A DNA stretch of 64,000 bases from Amaurobius ferox (taxonomy: Eukaryota > Arthropoda > Arachnida > Araneae > Amaurobiidae): NCBI GenBank assembly GCA_951213105.1, contig OX578144.1, forward strand, positions 85,325,015 to 85,389,014, in the 5' to 3' direction. Position 1 is the stretch's first letter, and every line of letters starts with the position of its first letter. Positions 13,325-25,108 of this stretch are shown here, piece by piece. The translations under genes and the position numbers were made by a program. The notes below the pieces were generated by a model. It saw nothing but the letters and a program-made list of their open reading frames with translations. It made no database searches and was not told where the DNA came from.

Positions 13325-14120
13325 TTTTATTTCCCCTGCAATACATGGTAATGTAGAGGGAGAGTATTGGAATCATGTCAAAAATCGCAACTCGAGTTTT
13401 CGTCGGATCTACACGTTTCGAGACCTCTAGAATACGAAAAAAACATTTTTAGCGTGACGTATGTGTGTGTTTCCTTGTGTCTGTCTGTCTGTGTGTCTGT
13501 GCAATAATTGTATCCACTCTAACTCAAAAACTAATGGATCGAATTTCATAAAATTTGGTAGGTAAGTCACTTGGATGTGACCTTGGTGCTGATTAGTTTT
13601 TGGTGCGATTCTTAAAAACAGAACCCGCCTTTTTTTGCGAAATGGCCCATAAAATTCTCTTTATCCACTCTAGCTGAAATACTAATTGACCAAATTTCAC
13701 AAAATTTGATAGATAAGTTACTGGTGGGATGCTTTGGTGCCGATTAGATTTTGGTAAGATTCGGAAAAGAACAACCTGCCTTTTTCTACGAAATGGCCAG
13801 CACAAAATTGCCAAAATCTAAAATAATCAAAAACGTATGCTCAAATATATCAATTAAATGCTTGTTTTATACGTAATTTTTGACGAGGAAAAGGAGAAAA
13901 ACTCTATTACTCTAGGACTAACCGTTCTCGAGATATTTGAGATTTTTCGCATTTTTTTATGCCGCCTTTGGAAAAATATCCAATTACCAAATAAAAGCAG
14001 AAATTGAATTATAAATGCAAATTTAGTGTCACATTTGGTGCAATTAAACTAAATTCAAAGAAATAAAGAAACAATGCATTTGAGTCTGCAGGGAAAGTCA
14101 TATGCTGCCCACATTAGATT
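13325..14120 (-). mobile_element. HINE/DINE-like element, copy C
   Basis: Minus-strand copy of the GTCT-microsatellite family. It reads from CCCTGCAATACATGG, through the block whose reverse complement contains ACTCGAGTTTTCG and a (GTCT) run at 13478-13500, two internal ~130-bp units, to GGGAAAGTCATATGCTGCCC. The open frame at 13593-13814 is a translation of the internal units, not a gene. Confidence 0.7.
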
Positions 14121-14252
14121 GTTAATTTCTAAATTCATTTCTGGTTCAAGCATTTAGTTTTTAAAGCTAAAAAAGCGAGTAATATGACTTTCTATTTTTA
14201 ACTGTAGCTTTGCGACTTCTAAATGGTTTTCAATATCCACATTTATTAAGAA

Positions 14253-14648
14253 ACTAGCAGCATACCCGTTCTTCGTACGGAGTATAAAATATAAAGAAAC
14301 TTATAATTCAGTATCATATGCAAATTATGTTAAAATATTAAATTTATTGCTCCGAAAGAGAAGTTTATGAATATCTGTTCTCATCATGCAAAATTATCGT
14401 CACGGGCAGATCTGAAGAATAAAACTTCCTGGCCTCTTTCGAAAGCAAATTTACAAAAAAAAAGGAATTGAATCAATACATGCAAAATGAAAGCATTAAA
14501 ATTGTATAGGACCCGTACTACTTATATACGTGAATATTAGAAGATATAACCTGTATTAGTAGATTACATGTATAAATTGAAAATATTAATAAACCCGTAA
14601 TTGATTCCAATATATGCCAGAATGAAAGCACTAAAATTATATGGGAAT

Positions 14649-14679
<31 letters not shown>

Positions 14680-16679
14680 CCCATACTACTTATGTTGTCG
14701 CAGATTAGAAAATATGCCTGTATGTTAGTAGAAGATTACCCTTATTACAATATGAGTCTAAAAAATCTTTGCCGAAATAAAACAGATGACATTATAAATT
14801 GAAAATTTCAATTATCCCCGTAATCTTTATACCAGAAAGTCGTAATTGATTCCAATATATGCCAATATATATCAAAATATATGCCTATATACCTGTACTA
14901 CTTATATTCTCGTAGATTAGAAGATAACACGTGCATTTATAGAAGATTACTCGCACAACGTACAATATGTGAGTTTCAACAATTTCTGTCATAATAAAAC
15001 AATGATATAATAATTTGAAAATATCAATAATCCCCGAAAATATCAATAATAATAATGTGTAACCTGAAGACCGTAATCGATATTATCCAGTCAAAAATGC
15101 AATGCCAATTAAATTTATTTTATATACATATCTTTATTATTCAAATCGGAAAATATTTAATTAAAATCGTATGCCACATAACACATTGGATTTACATCCA
15201 TTGCTAAACGACATGATATCAGTTGCTTCGAATAAATTGATGGAAATCATATCGTCTGAATAATGCTATTATCTCCATGAAAGGTTTGGCGATATTTTCT
15301 TCAATTTAGCGATAACTTAAAAAATCGCCAAATTTATCGCCAAGTGGGACTATAAAACTGATAGTCCCATTTTGCGACAAATTGACGAAACATCATCATA
15401 ATATTATCCCCTAACAAAACACAATTAATTTCATTTATTAAACGCAATTCTATCAATTTCATGACATTTTTATAGATTTACAAACATTTTTATCAATTTG
15501 GTGATATTTTAAAAATTCGATAAATGTGTTAGTAAGTAGGATGGATAGACTGACCCACAAATGCTACCGAAACATCATTTCAGTACTGTCTTCTAAAAAA
15601 ACGAATTTAATTTCATTGATTTGCGTCGTTTTTAGCAATTTGGCGATTTTTCCGTCAATTTGGCAAAGTTTAAGAAAAGTTGCCAAGTTAGCTATATTCC
15701 GCCAAATTCGTAGCTCTGAAATTGCAGATCTGAAGAATAAAACATCCTGATCCCGTTTGTATATACTAAATGCAAACACTAAAATTGTATTAGAAGATAT
15801 ACCCTTTCTACTCTTTTTCTGTTTCAACAATCGGATAAATGAATTTATTGGTAAACTCAATATGAGTTTATTAGCTAAACACAATATAAAAGCTTAAAAA
15901 CTCTTTGTCAAATGAAAGTGATGTACGCAGTCCGTAATTAATATAATTAAAAGAAAAATCAAACCGTTCATTTACAAAATATATTTTTACATCTATTTAT
16001 TTATTATTCAAATAGAAAAAATAATAACAAATATTAAGAAACACATTTTATTTAATTGCGTTGCTGAGCAACATAATATAATACAGAATCTTCCTCATAA
16101 ACTGCGAAATTAAATAACCATTTTGGATCTCTTCCCCATAAAATGCAAAAATAATAACCATTTTGATTTCTTTATACTTTCCATTGTTTAGTAAATGCTT
16201 GACCATGGAGTTAGATTTTCCATTTAAATTCATGTTTTAAACAATTCATGCTTTCAGATAGTGACTAATTAATGCAAAATTCCTGCACTAAGCTCAGAAA
16301 TGAAGTTTTAATTCACGTTGACGTTTTAAACAAACGATTTTCATCCTTTCCGTTTGGATAAACCACGGAGTTAGAGAGTAGATCTCCTAGGATCAAGTTC
16401 CGTTTTTCATTAATATCTCGACAACCCCTGGTATTAGAAACTCGAAACTTGGGCAAAATTTATGGGGGGATATTTTAAGGCTACTCACAAAATTTTATTA
16501 AATTCGATTCAGCCGTTCTCTCGTGATGATGAGACAAACGAAGTATTCGTTTTTCACTAATATCTCGAGAACCACTGGTTGTGAAAACTCCAAACATGGA
16601 CTAAATTTTAAGTGGGGCTATTTCTAGGCTACCCACAAAATTTCATCAAATTCGGTTCAGCCGTTCTCCCGTGATGATG

Positions 16680-16718
<39 letters not shown>

Positions 16719-16740
16719 TTTTAAATTTTATTTATATAGA
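14253..16740 (-). mobile_element. Non-autonomous Helitron (HINE type)
   Basis: On the minus strand the element begins TCTATATAAATAAAATTT at 16740, preceded by A. It ends with a small hairpin (CCGTACGAAGAACGG region, 14266-14281) a few bases before a terminal CTAG at 14256-14253, followed by T. A 5' TC, a 3' hairpin then CTAG, and insertion between A and T are the defining Helitron features. Near the 5' end are a CAGA/GTCT microsatellite (16685-16717) and two ~150-bp units containing the word for 'TTCAGCCGTTCTC'. No Rep/helicase coding sequence is present, so it would have been mobilised in trans. Confidence 0.75.
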
Positions 16741-17580
16741 TTTTAGCCGAGTTACAAAATGGATTTCAAACTGAGCGCTACTGCTAAAAATAGCGAAATG
16801 TTATAAAATATGTAATCTAAGCTGGGTCTAATATTTTCGTTTCACAAAAACATAATTATTTATAAAATTTAAATCAGCTGAAATTTTCTTAAGCGAAAAG
16901 GCATTTTTATTAAAATTCGCTTTTACTTTCTGCAAAGCATAACAGATAATATTTGAAGAAGAGGATATACAAAAGAGTGCATTAAATGAAAATTCCTAAT
17001 AAAATAAGAAACTAACTCCTCCGGTCTGTTTATTAATGGATTTCATATTTTCCAAGGCAACACATTCTTGAAGATATGAAAGAATGGAGATAAGGCAAGT
17101 TTAATATTTTTCTTCGAATTTTTCAGCTTAATAGAATTTTAATATCGGCCAAATTAAATACAATTTTCATAAATTTATTCGATTTATTCAATACAAGAAA
17201 AACTATGAATACAATAAATCTTTAGCAATTCTTATTTTTCTGTGGATTATTATTATTGGATATTCTATGATTTTTAGGAATACATTTAACATATATTTTA
17301 GGTATACGCTTATATGGGTTTTTAAACCGAATATTTTGAACTCATTAAAAAACCCATGAAAATAACTTATCCTAATTACTTTTAGAATTAATATTTTTTC
17401 ACGTATCTAATTAAATATGAAATAATTAAAAATATATATTTCATATGTCTGTATATTTGATTCTAAGAAACAGCTTAGATAATTTTTTAGAATCAAAAAT
17501 AGGGGAATTTTGCCAATAAAGGATTTTACGTGAACTGCAATGCTCACCTGTGGCTAAACGAACTTCTGATGCATAGTAAA
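16741..17580. other. Intergenic; diverged repeat near 16970-17200
   Basis: The block at about 16970-17200 resembles 18780-19010, 30000-30240, 31270-31500 and 37650-37890. All share AACTAACTCC-like, ATGGATTTCATATT-like and GAATTTTAATAT-like words in the same order, marking an old dispersed repeat. No gene is visible. Confidence 0.45.
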
Positions 17581-17830
17581 ATCGTTGGTCTCCAGACACA
17601 CAGTACTCTTCATCCTTCGGATCCGTAGTACTCAACTCATTGGCTTTTAGATACATAGTACTATTTGTCCGTCAGGCATACAGTATTCACCTCATTGGTC
17701 TCCAGATACTGTCTGTTCTTCGGATACATAGTACTCAGCTCATTAGCTTTCAGATACATAGTACTTTTGTCATTCAGACATATAGTTTCTCTATGTTTTT
17801 CAGATACACAGTACTGTTCGGGTATACAAG
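17581..17830. repeat. Degenerate minisatellite around CAGATACATAGTACT
   Basis: The words CAGATACATAGTACT, CAGACACACAGTACT and CAGATACACAGTACT recur at roughly 37-45 bp spacing, alternating with CTCATTGGCTTT-like words. Short open frames over this array are translations of the repeat. Confidence 0.6.
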
Positions 17831-19010
17831 GTGACAGATTAAGGCAGGTATGAACAAACTATGTCCCACGGGCCTAATATGGGTATTGAGTAAGAACATT
17901 GTGTGCTTGTTGAATTTGAACAAAGTGTTCAATATTTTCATACTATTGAACTCAACTTGAATACTTTTACAATGCCATTTAATGTGGATTACAAAAAAAT
18001 GAAAACTAACTGCCTTACAGTTTGAATTGATTAAACTCCAGTTCAGCTCTGAAATGACGCAGGCTTTTTCAAACACAACTGAACTAGATTTTTTTTTTAA
18101 AAACCATGGCATTATCAACATGTCTAAACTAACTTGATAAATCATGCTAAAAATATATGGCAATGTTTTCATTCTTGTGTTCATGCAAACAGGTATTTTC
18201 AACTATGAAGTCAACCTAAAAGTGATTTTAGAAACCGACTTACTGAGTAGCATTCTCTTTCTCTCTTAGGAATCACCTTCTCAAAGTCTTACCCTCAATT
18301 TTTTTTTTTTTATGTTGGAAGCTCAATCACTCATCTCTCACCCCATCACTTTAAAACTTTTAAATAAAATTATAAACAATTTGTTTTGCATTCTGTATAT
18401 TTTTAACAATAATTTTGAGCAAAAATATTCGATACAGTTTTTTTTCGACAAAATCCCGCCTCAACCGAGTATATACGGAAGAGGGCATAAACGTAAGTGA
18501 AATGATTTATTAAAAACTGTTCGCATATTAAATCTGAATTGTAAATGTACTTTTCAAATTTAGATATATGTTACAAATAATATGGTTATGATAAGTTTAC
18601 GAATAACATTCTAAAAGATCGTATAAATGATTTTGGCATATTTAACATCGAATAAAATAATTCGATTTCTAATCCTGAAAATTACACAGTCTATCTAAAT
18701 CCAATTTTTCTCACAATATAGATATATCCCAAATGGCATTGCGGTCGGCGTATATAATATTTGGTCAGGGTAAGATTGAAACGCAAATGGAAAATAGAAA
18801 GTCGATGGGAAATGGAAACTTGAAATTAAAATTGAGAAAACTAACTCCCATGGTAGCTTCCTAAATGGATTTCATATTACCAGAGTCAACATACTTATAA
18901 AGAAACGGAAAATCTGTTGACTTTATTTTTTTCGTTTCATTCTTTTCAATTTATAGTATTTTATATCCACTAAATTAAAGACGATATTTATCATAGTTGA
19001 ATACTTATAT
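17831..19010. other. Intergenic; diverged repeat near 18780-19010
   Basis: No coding region is supported. The 142-codon minus-strand frame at 17774-18202 has no motif, overlaps the minisatellite and contains a poly-T artefact. The right end carries a copy of the diverged repeat described at 16741-17580. Confidence 0.4.
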
Positions 19011-19921
19011 TTTTACTTTCCCTGCAATACATGGTAATTTTTAGGGAAAGTATTGGAATCATACCGAAACGCACAACTCAAGTTTTCGACAGATCTACAC
19101 GTTTCGAGACCTCTAGAATACGAAAAAAACTATTTTAGCGTGACGTCTGTGTGTGTGGCTATGTGTCTGTCTATCTGTACAATGTATGTATCCACTCTAA
19201 CTAAAAAACTAAAGGACCGAATATCATAAAATTTGTTATGTAAGTCACTTGGGTGAGACCCTGTTGCTAATTCATTTTTGGTAGGATTCGTAAAAACAGA
19301 ACCCGCCTTTTTTGCGGAATCGCCCGCAAAAATTTCATGTATCCACTCCAGCTAAAATACTAATTGACCAAATTTCACAAAATTTGGTAGATAAATTACT
19401 TGTAGGATGCTCTGGTGATGATTGGATATTGGTACGATTCGGAAAAGAACAGCCTGCCTTTTTTTACGAAATGGTCTGCAAAAATTTCATGTATCCATCC
19501 GAGATAAAATACTAATTGACTACATTTCATAAAATTTGGTAGATAAATTACTTGTGTGACATTTTGGTGGTGATTAGATTTTCGTACGATTCGGAAAAGA
19601 ATAACCTGCCTCTTTTTACGAAATGGCCAAAACCTTAAAAAAATAAAGACAACGTATGCTGAAATATATCAATTAAATTCTTGTTTAATACTCAATTTTT
19701 GAAGTGGAAAATAATATAACATACTCCATTATACTTTACGACTAATCGTTCTCAAGATATTTGAGATTTCTTGCATTTTTGTTACGCAGCTGTCGGGAAA
19801 ATGTCCAATTACCAAATAATAAAATAATAATAAATGTCCAATTACCTAATTAATTATTAAAGAAATAAAAAATATATGAATTTGAGTCTTCAGTGAAAGT
19901 CATGTGTTGCCCACATCAGAT
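19011..19921 (-). mobile_element. HINE/DINE-like element, copy D
   Basis: Begins with TTTTACTTTCCCTGCA and ends GAAAGTCATGTGTTGCCCAC on the plus strand, that is, a minus-strand copy. It has three successive internal units (about 19200-19340, 19350-19490 and 19500-19640), one more than most copies, and a degenerate GTCT stretch near 19140-19180. Confidence 0.7.
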
Positions 19922-19987
19922 TTTTATTCTTTCTACCCACCAGATAAAACATCATTAAATCTATAAAAATTATATTTTTTCTGAATT

Positions 19988-20912
19988 ATTACTTTCCTTA
20001 TATACATAATGCATAACGAAGGTATTGTGACGGGGTCGAAAATTCGAATTCGAGTTTTCGACGGGAGAGCACGTTTCAAGCATCCCTGATCACGAATCAA
20101 ACATATTTGAAGTGATGTCTGTGTGTGTGAAAAAATGTGTGTGTGTCAGTGAGTCTGTGGAGCCGATAACTGACGAAAGAATGGACGGATTCGAACGAAA
20201 TTTGGTACAAAAATCACAATCCGTAAACACAGGAAGCTTATTCATTTTTATACTTAATAGAATATTCAGAACCCCCCTAAATTTTCGCGTGAAATTTTGA
20301 AAAAATCGTCAAAAAATAAAAACCGCTAATAAAGTTACGCAAATAGACATTTCTTATGTAATTTTTTGTAAGAAAACGATTGACATAAATTTTAGTACGC
20401 TACAATGAACCGTTCTCGAGATATTGCATATTTTCAAAAAAATTATTAAAAAGTCATATAAAATAAAAAAAATATTTCCTATTGAGAAGCATGTTCACTT
20501 TTCATATGTAATATCATGCGATACATTGGGTGACATCATTCTCGAGGATCTAGTTTGTTCCATACATGAAAAAATATACTTTGAGTAATACTTTTGTATT
20601 TGAACGCCAATAGTAATTTATCTGCTGTAGGAATAACTTATTTCTTTGTCCATAACGCTTGGCGAGATTTTGGCAACGAATTTGGCGGAATGGTGCCAAT
20701 TTGGCGACATTTTGAAATGTTGCCAAATTAACGAAAATTTCGCCAAATGGATAAAAATGACGCTAAATCAATGAAAATGACGACTAATTGTCGAAAATTC
20801 AATATCTTGGAAAGAATATAAGTATCTACTATAATAAAAACCTATTTTTTTACTGTAAAAGTAATAAATTTATTACATTATATACGGAAAGTCATGTGTT
20901 GCCCACATCAGA
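19988..20912 (-). mobile_element. HINE/DINE-like element, diverged subfamily, copy E
   Basis: Shares the tail words ACTTTCC and GGAAAGTCATGTGTTGCCCA and the TTCGAGTTTTCGACGG block with copies A-D. The interior differs: a GTGT-rich stretch replaces GTCT near 20115-20150. The subfamily recurs at 35095-35700, 45435-46531 and 49465-49700. Confidence 0.6.
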
Positions 20913-21412
20913 TTTTTTTACTTAAATATTTAATGAATTTTGGAATATGTCTATAGCAATTATTTTTGTTAAGCGTCTTTATTTGTTTTTGATAAGCGGT
21001 TTAAGCATTTATTTAAAAGAAAATTTAAATATGAGTGTGGTGAAAACACATTTGGTTGCTTTTGCTTTTTAAATAAATTTTGTGGCTTAAATTATTAATC
21101 TTAACTTAAGTAGTCGTGAATCGTAACATTTGTACATTGCTATCACGGCCGCAAATCTCACCATTACTTCTTTGTACGAGATTTTAAAACTTTTTTAAAA
21201 ATATTCATCAACATGCTTATGTAACAATGATACAGCAGTCACGGTAAATTGTACGCCAAACACAATTTATTGATAATATTTCATTTTTAAAATTCTAGAT
21301 TAAGTTTATTTTCACGGTTTTAATGAAAAGTGTGTACTTCGCAACGGAATGTACAAAATGTTTTATCATGGATTACTCTCGGTTCAGCAGTTAACGCAGT
21401 AGGTCCGTAAAT
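20913..21412. other. Intergenic, nothing recognised
   Basis: AT-rich sequence with no supported feature. Confidence 0.35.
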
Positions 21413-24340
21413 AGTAAAGAAACAAGAAAGATCTACCATGCATAAAGCATTGATTATGAAACACTTTCCAACTCCAATACAATTTGATTTAAACATCTTT
21501 AAAATGCGATACATTTAGCGGTAATATTTTTAAAATTATCACAATACTACATTAATTTATTTTATTTGAAAACTTAAAACTTCATCGAAAAACATGAACT
21601 TTATTCAAATGACGTCATTGAAAAATAAGTCGCATGGTTTAAACAACAATAAAATGCGATAGATTCTACCATAATATTTTTAAAATTATCACAATAATAC
21701 AATCATTTACTACATTTGAAACCTTAAAACTTCATCGAAAAAATATACTTTATTCAAATGACGTCATTGAAATATAAATCGCCTGGCTCTATGTAAAAGC
21801 TGTAAATATTTCATACATACACTTTTATTCAATTCCTTTCATTCATCACAATATTACAATTATTTATTTTATTTAAAAACTTGAAACCATGGAGGTAAAC
21901 GTAATATAACTTTATGCTTAAAACTTTAACGAAAAAGTTTGCTATAAAATCATCTTTTCTCTATGTAAAATCAATAAATGTTTGATTCATATCAGCTATA
22001 TTTCGGACTCAAAGAGCTAAATAAATGAGTGTTAAAGAAAGTCAGCAATTCGTGTACAACTCATGCTACATCTTTTTGTGTTTGCAATCTCCATAAGAAA
22101 AATAAGGCTTCGTTGTAGAAAAAATCAAAATTTGAGGATTCTTTAAACTCAAATATATTGTAATTCCGTTGTTTCAGAATGTAGATGCACAGAAATTAAG
22201 CAAAAATAAAGTGAATTTTGGAAGCATACAACACTAAATATATATTAAAAATAACTTTAGAAATCACGATTTTGACAAAAGATGGATATCATTGATCATT
22301 TAAACTGAAATATACTGTAATTGAGTTTTTTCAGAATAAAGATGCACATAAATTAAGCAATAATGAAACGGTTTTAGAAGGAATACAAACCTAACCATAA
22401 ATTAAGAATTTTAACAAGAAATATCAATCACGTATATAGCATTGATTATGAAACACTTTCCAACTTCAATGCCATTTTATATAACCATCTCTCAAATGCG
22501 ATACATTCCTCGGTAATATTTTAAAAATTATCACAATACTTCATTAATTTATTATATTTGAAAACTTAAAACTTCATCGAAAGAAATGAACTTGATTCAA
22601 ATGACGGCATTGAAATATAAATTGCCTGGTTTAAACATCTCTAAAATGCAATACATTCCTCGGTAATATTTTTAAAATTATCATAATGCTACAATATATT
22701 ATTATATTTGAGACCTTTATCGAAAACAAATGAACTACATTCAAATGACGTCATCGAAATATAAATCTCCTTTATATAAAAGCAGCATTTCATTCACAAA
22801 CATTTTTCAAATCATTTCATTCATCACCATGCTATAATAATTTATTTTATTTAAAAACTTTAAACCATGGAGGTACAAGTAATTTAACTCTATGCTTAAA
22901 ACTTCATCGAAAAATTCATCTGGGTTCTCTGTGTAAAATCAATGAATGATTCATTCATATCAGATATATTGCAGACTCCATGAGCTAAATAATTTTGCGT
23001 TAAACACATGCAGCAGTTCTTATACAACTCATTCTACATCTTTTGGTGCTTTTATTTTCCATAAGTGAAAATTAGGCTTCGTATTATAAATAATCAAAAT
23101 TTGATAATCATTTAATATCAAATATATTGAAATTGCGTTGTTTCATTATGTAGATGCACAGAATTTCAGCAAAAAAAGAGCGATTTTAGGAGGGATACAA
23201 CATTAAATATGAATTAAAAAGAACTTTAAAAGTCACGAACACGACAGAAGATGTATGCCATATTTTATTTTGAAGTCGATCACTTGATCTCTTCATATAA
23301 TAGTCGCGTGATCTCTTCATATAAAGGGTGTAATTAATATTCTAATTTGTATTTTAAAAACTACTGAATATATTTTACTGAAAATTTGTTTATATATTTT
23401 ATGGGGTAATTTGTATATTTTCTGAAACTTTCGAAGCAATTTGTGTATTTTAAATACGCTTAAAATATGTTCAAAAAATTAGGTCCCATAGTGCTCAATG
23501 TATTTTATATTTTCAACCCGGGTTCAATCCAAACCTAATTGGGTGACATTATTCATTTATATTCCCATAGATCCCACAGACCGTCTGAGCAACATACTGA
23601 AATTTATTTTTGATAAAGTCATTTTTACGGCAGTTATCGTGCTAACAGACAGACAGACAGAGGAAAAACAAAGCCATGAACACTTTTCAACCATGTTGTA
23701 AAATGCAAAAAAATCAAGATTTTGACACAAGATGGATCGCATTGATCATTTAAACTCAAATATATTGTAAATGCGTTGTTTCAGAATATAGATGTACAGA
23801 AATTAAGCAAGAATAAAACGGTTTTAGGACGTATACAACACTAAATATAAATTAAAAAGAAATTTTAAAATCACGATTTTGACACAAGATGGATGTCATA
23901 TTTGATTTTTGAAGTGGGTCACGTGATATTTTCATACAATATAGGTGTAATAACAATTTTAATTTTTATTTAAAAAACTACCGAATAGATTTTGCTGAAA
24001 TTTTTTTCATATTTTTTATGGGATATTTTTAATACTTCGTAAAACTTTCGAAGCAATTTGTGAATTTTAAATTCGCTTGAAGAAGGTTTGAAAAATTAGG
24101 TCCCATAGGGTTCAACGTATTTCATTTTTTCAACCCGAGTTCAATCCAAAACTAATTGGGTGATAATATTCATTTATATTCCCATATATCCCACATACCG
24201 TCTGAACAACATGCTGAAATTTCATTTCGATAAAATCATTTTTATGAAAGTTATCGTGCTAACGGACAGCCAGACAGACGTACAGATAGAACGAACAAAG
24301 TCATAAACACTTTTCAACTGTGTTGTCAAGTGTTAAAAAT
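21413..24340 (+). mobile_element. Half-copies of the foldback element arm, in tandem
   Basis: Three partial copies in the orientation of the right arm of the element at 25018-27788: about 21413-22430, 22436-23702 and 23703-24340. Shared words include AAAGCATTGATTATGAAACAC, GCGATACATTCCTCGGTAAT and CGTGCTAACAGACAGACAGA. Each contains a ~130-bp subrepeat beginning with the ATACATT-CGGTAATATT block. No coding capacity is visible. Confidence 0.7.
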
Positions 24341-24936
24341 GTCTGATGTGTAAAGCACATGACTTTCCATACAGACTCATATTCATTATCTATTTCATTA
24401 TCTTTCATACAGACTCATATTCATTATCTATTTCATTATCTTTCATACAGACTCATATTCATTATCTATTTCATTATCTTTCATACAGACTCATATTCAT
24501 TATCTATTTCATTATCTTTCATACAGATTCATATTCATTATCTATTTCAGACTCAAATTCATTATCTTTCTTTCATAAATCATTAAATTGAGTTTAATTG
24601 CACTAAGTAACTCGGACATTTATTTTAAATTACACTGAATTTGCAGTTTTATTTTAATTTTGTAAAATAAAGGTGGTTTCTATTTTTCCAAGAGGTACTA
24701 AAATCTAATCACTTATCTACCAAATTTTGTGAAATTTGGTTAATTAGTCTTTCAGCTAGATTGGATACACACATTGCAAGACACACATACATAGAAGTCA
24801 CGTTAAACATAGATTTTTCCCGGTTCAACACTGCTCAAAACAAACATGTATGTCCGCCGAAAACTTGAGTTGCGATTTTCGATACGACCCCAATACTTCT
24901 CCTATACATCACCTTATATTGTAATAAAAGTAAAAT
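24340..24936 (+). mobile_element. HINE/DINE-like element, copy F, carrying a 38-bp array
   Basis: Head GTCTGATGTGTAAAGCACATG, tail GTAATAAAAGTAAAATGG. The part after the head is occupied by a tandem array (see 24366-24580). The AAATTTTGTGAAATTTGGT and TTAGTCTTTCAGCTAGATTGG words identify one internal unit. Confidence 0.6.
24366..24580. repeat. Tandem repeat, 38-bp unit, five to six copies
   Basis: The unit CAGACTCATATTCATTATCT plus ATTTCATTATCTTTCATA starts at 24372, 24410 and every 38 bp after that, with almost no divergence. The last units are shortened. Open frames here of 75-81 codons are translations of the array. Confidence 0.95.
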
Positions 24937-25017
24937 GGCCGGAAAAGCCATTTAATTATTTCCCATTAATTTATTTGTGCCATTTAATTATTTTCGTCGG
25001 ATGCTACCGCTCTAATT

Positions 25018-25070
25018 GTTTTTTTTAACACTTTACAACAAAGTTGAAAAGTGTTTATGACTTTGTTCAT

Positions 25071-25108
<38 letters not shown>

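Noticed and set aside
13593..13814. 73-codon frame with repeating QVVLF..SNxHQ-like peptides, also at 3817-4092
   Set aside because: The peptide repeat mirrors the internal ~130-bp units of a non-coding dispersed element and appears in different frames and orientations.
16680..16720. CRISPR-like or tandem CAGA repeats
   Set aside because: Simple tetranucleotide microsatellite inside Helitron-type elements; no spacers.
17774..18202. 142-codon minus-strand frame
   Set aside because: No recognisable domain; overlaps a minisatellite and a homopolymer; composition like surrounding non-coding DNA.
24346..24591. Serine/tyrosine-rich frames of 75-81 codons
   Set aside because: Translation of the 38-bp tandem array; open in two frames at once.
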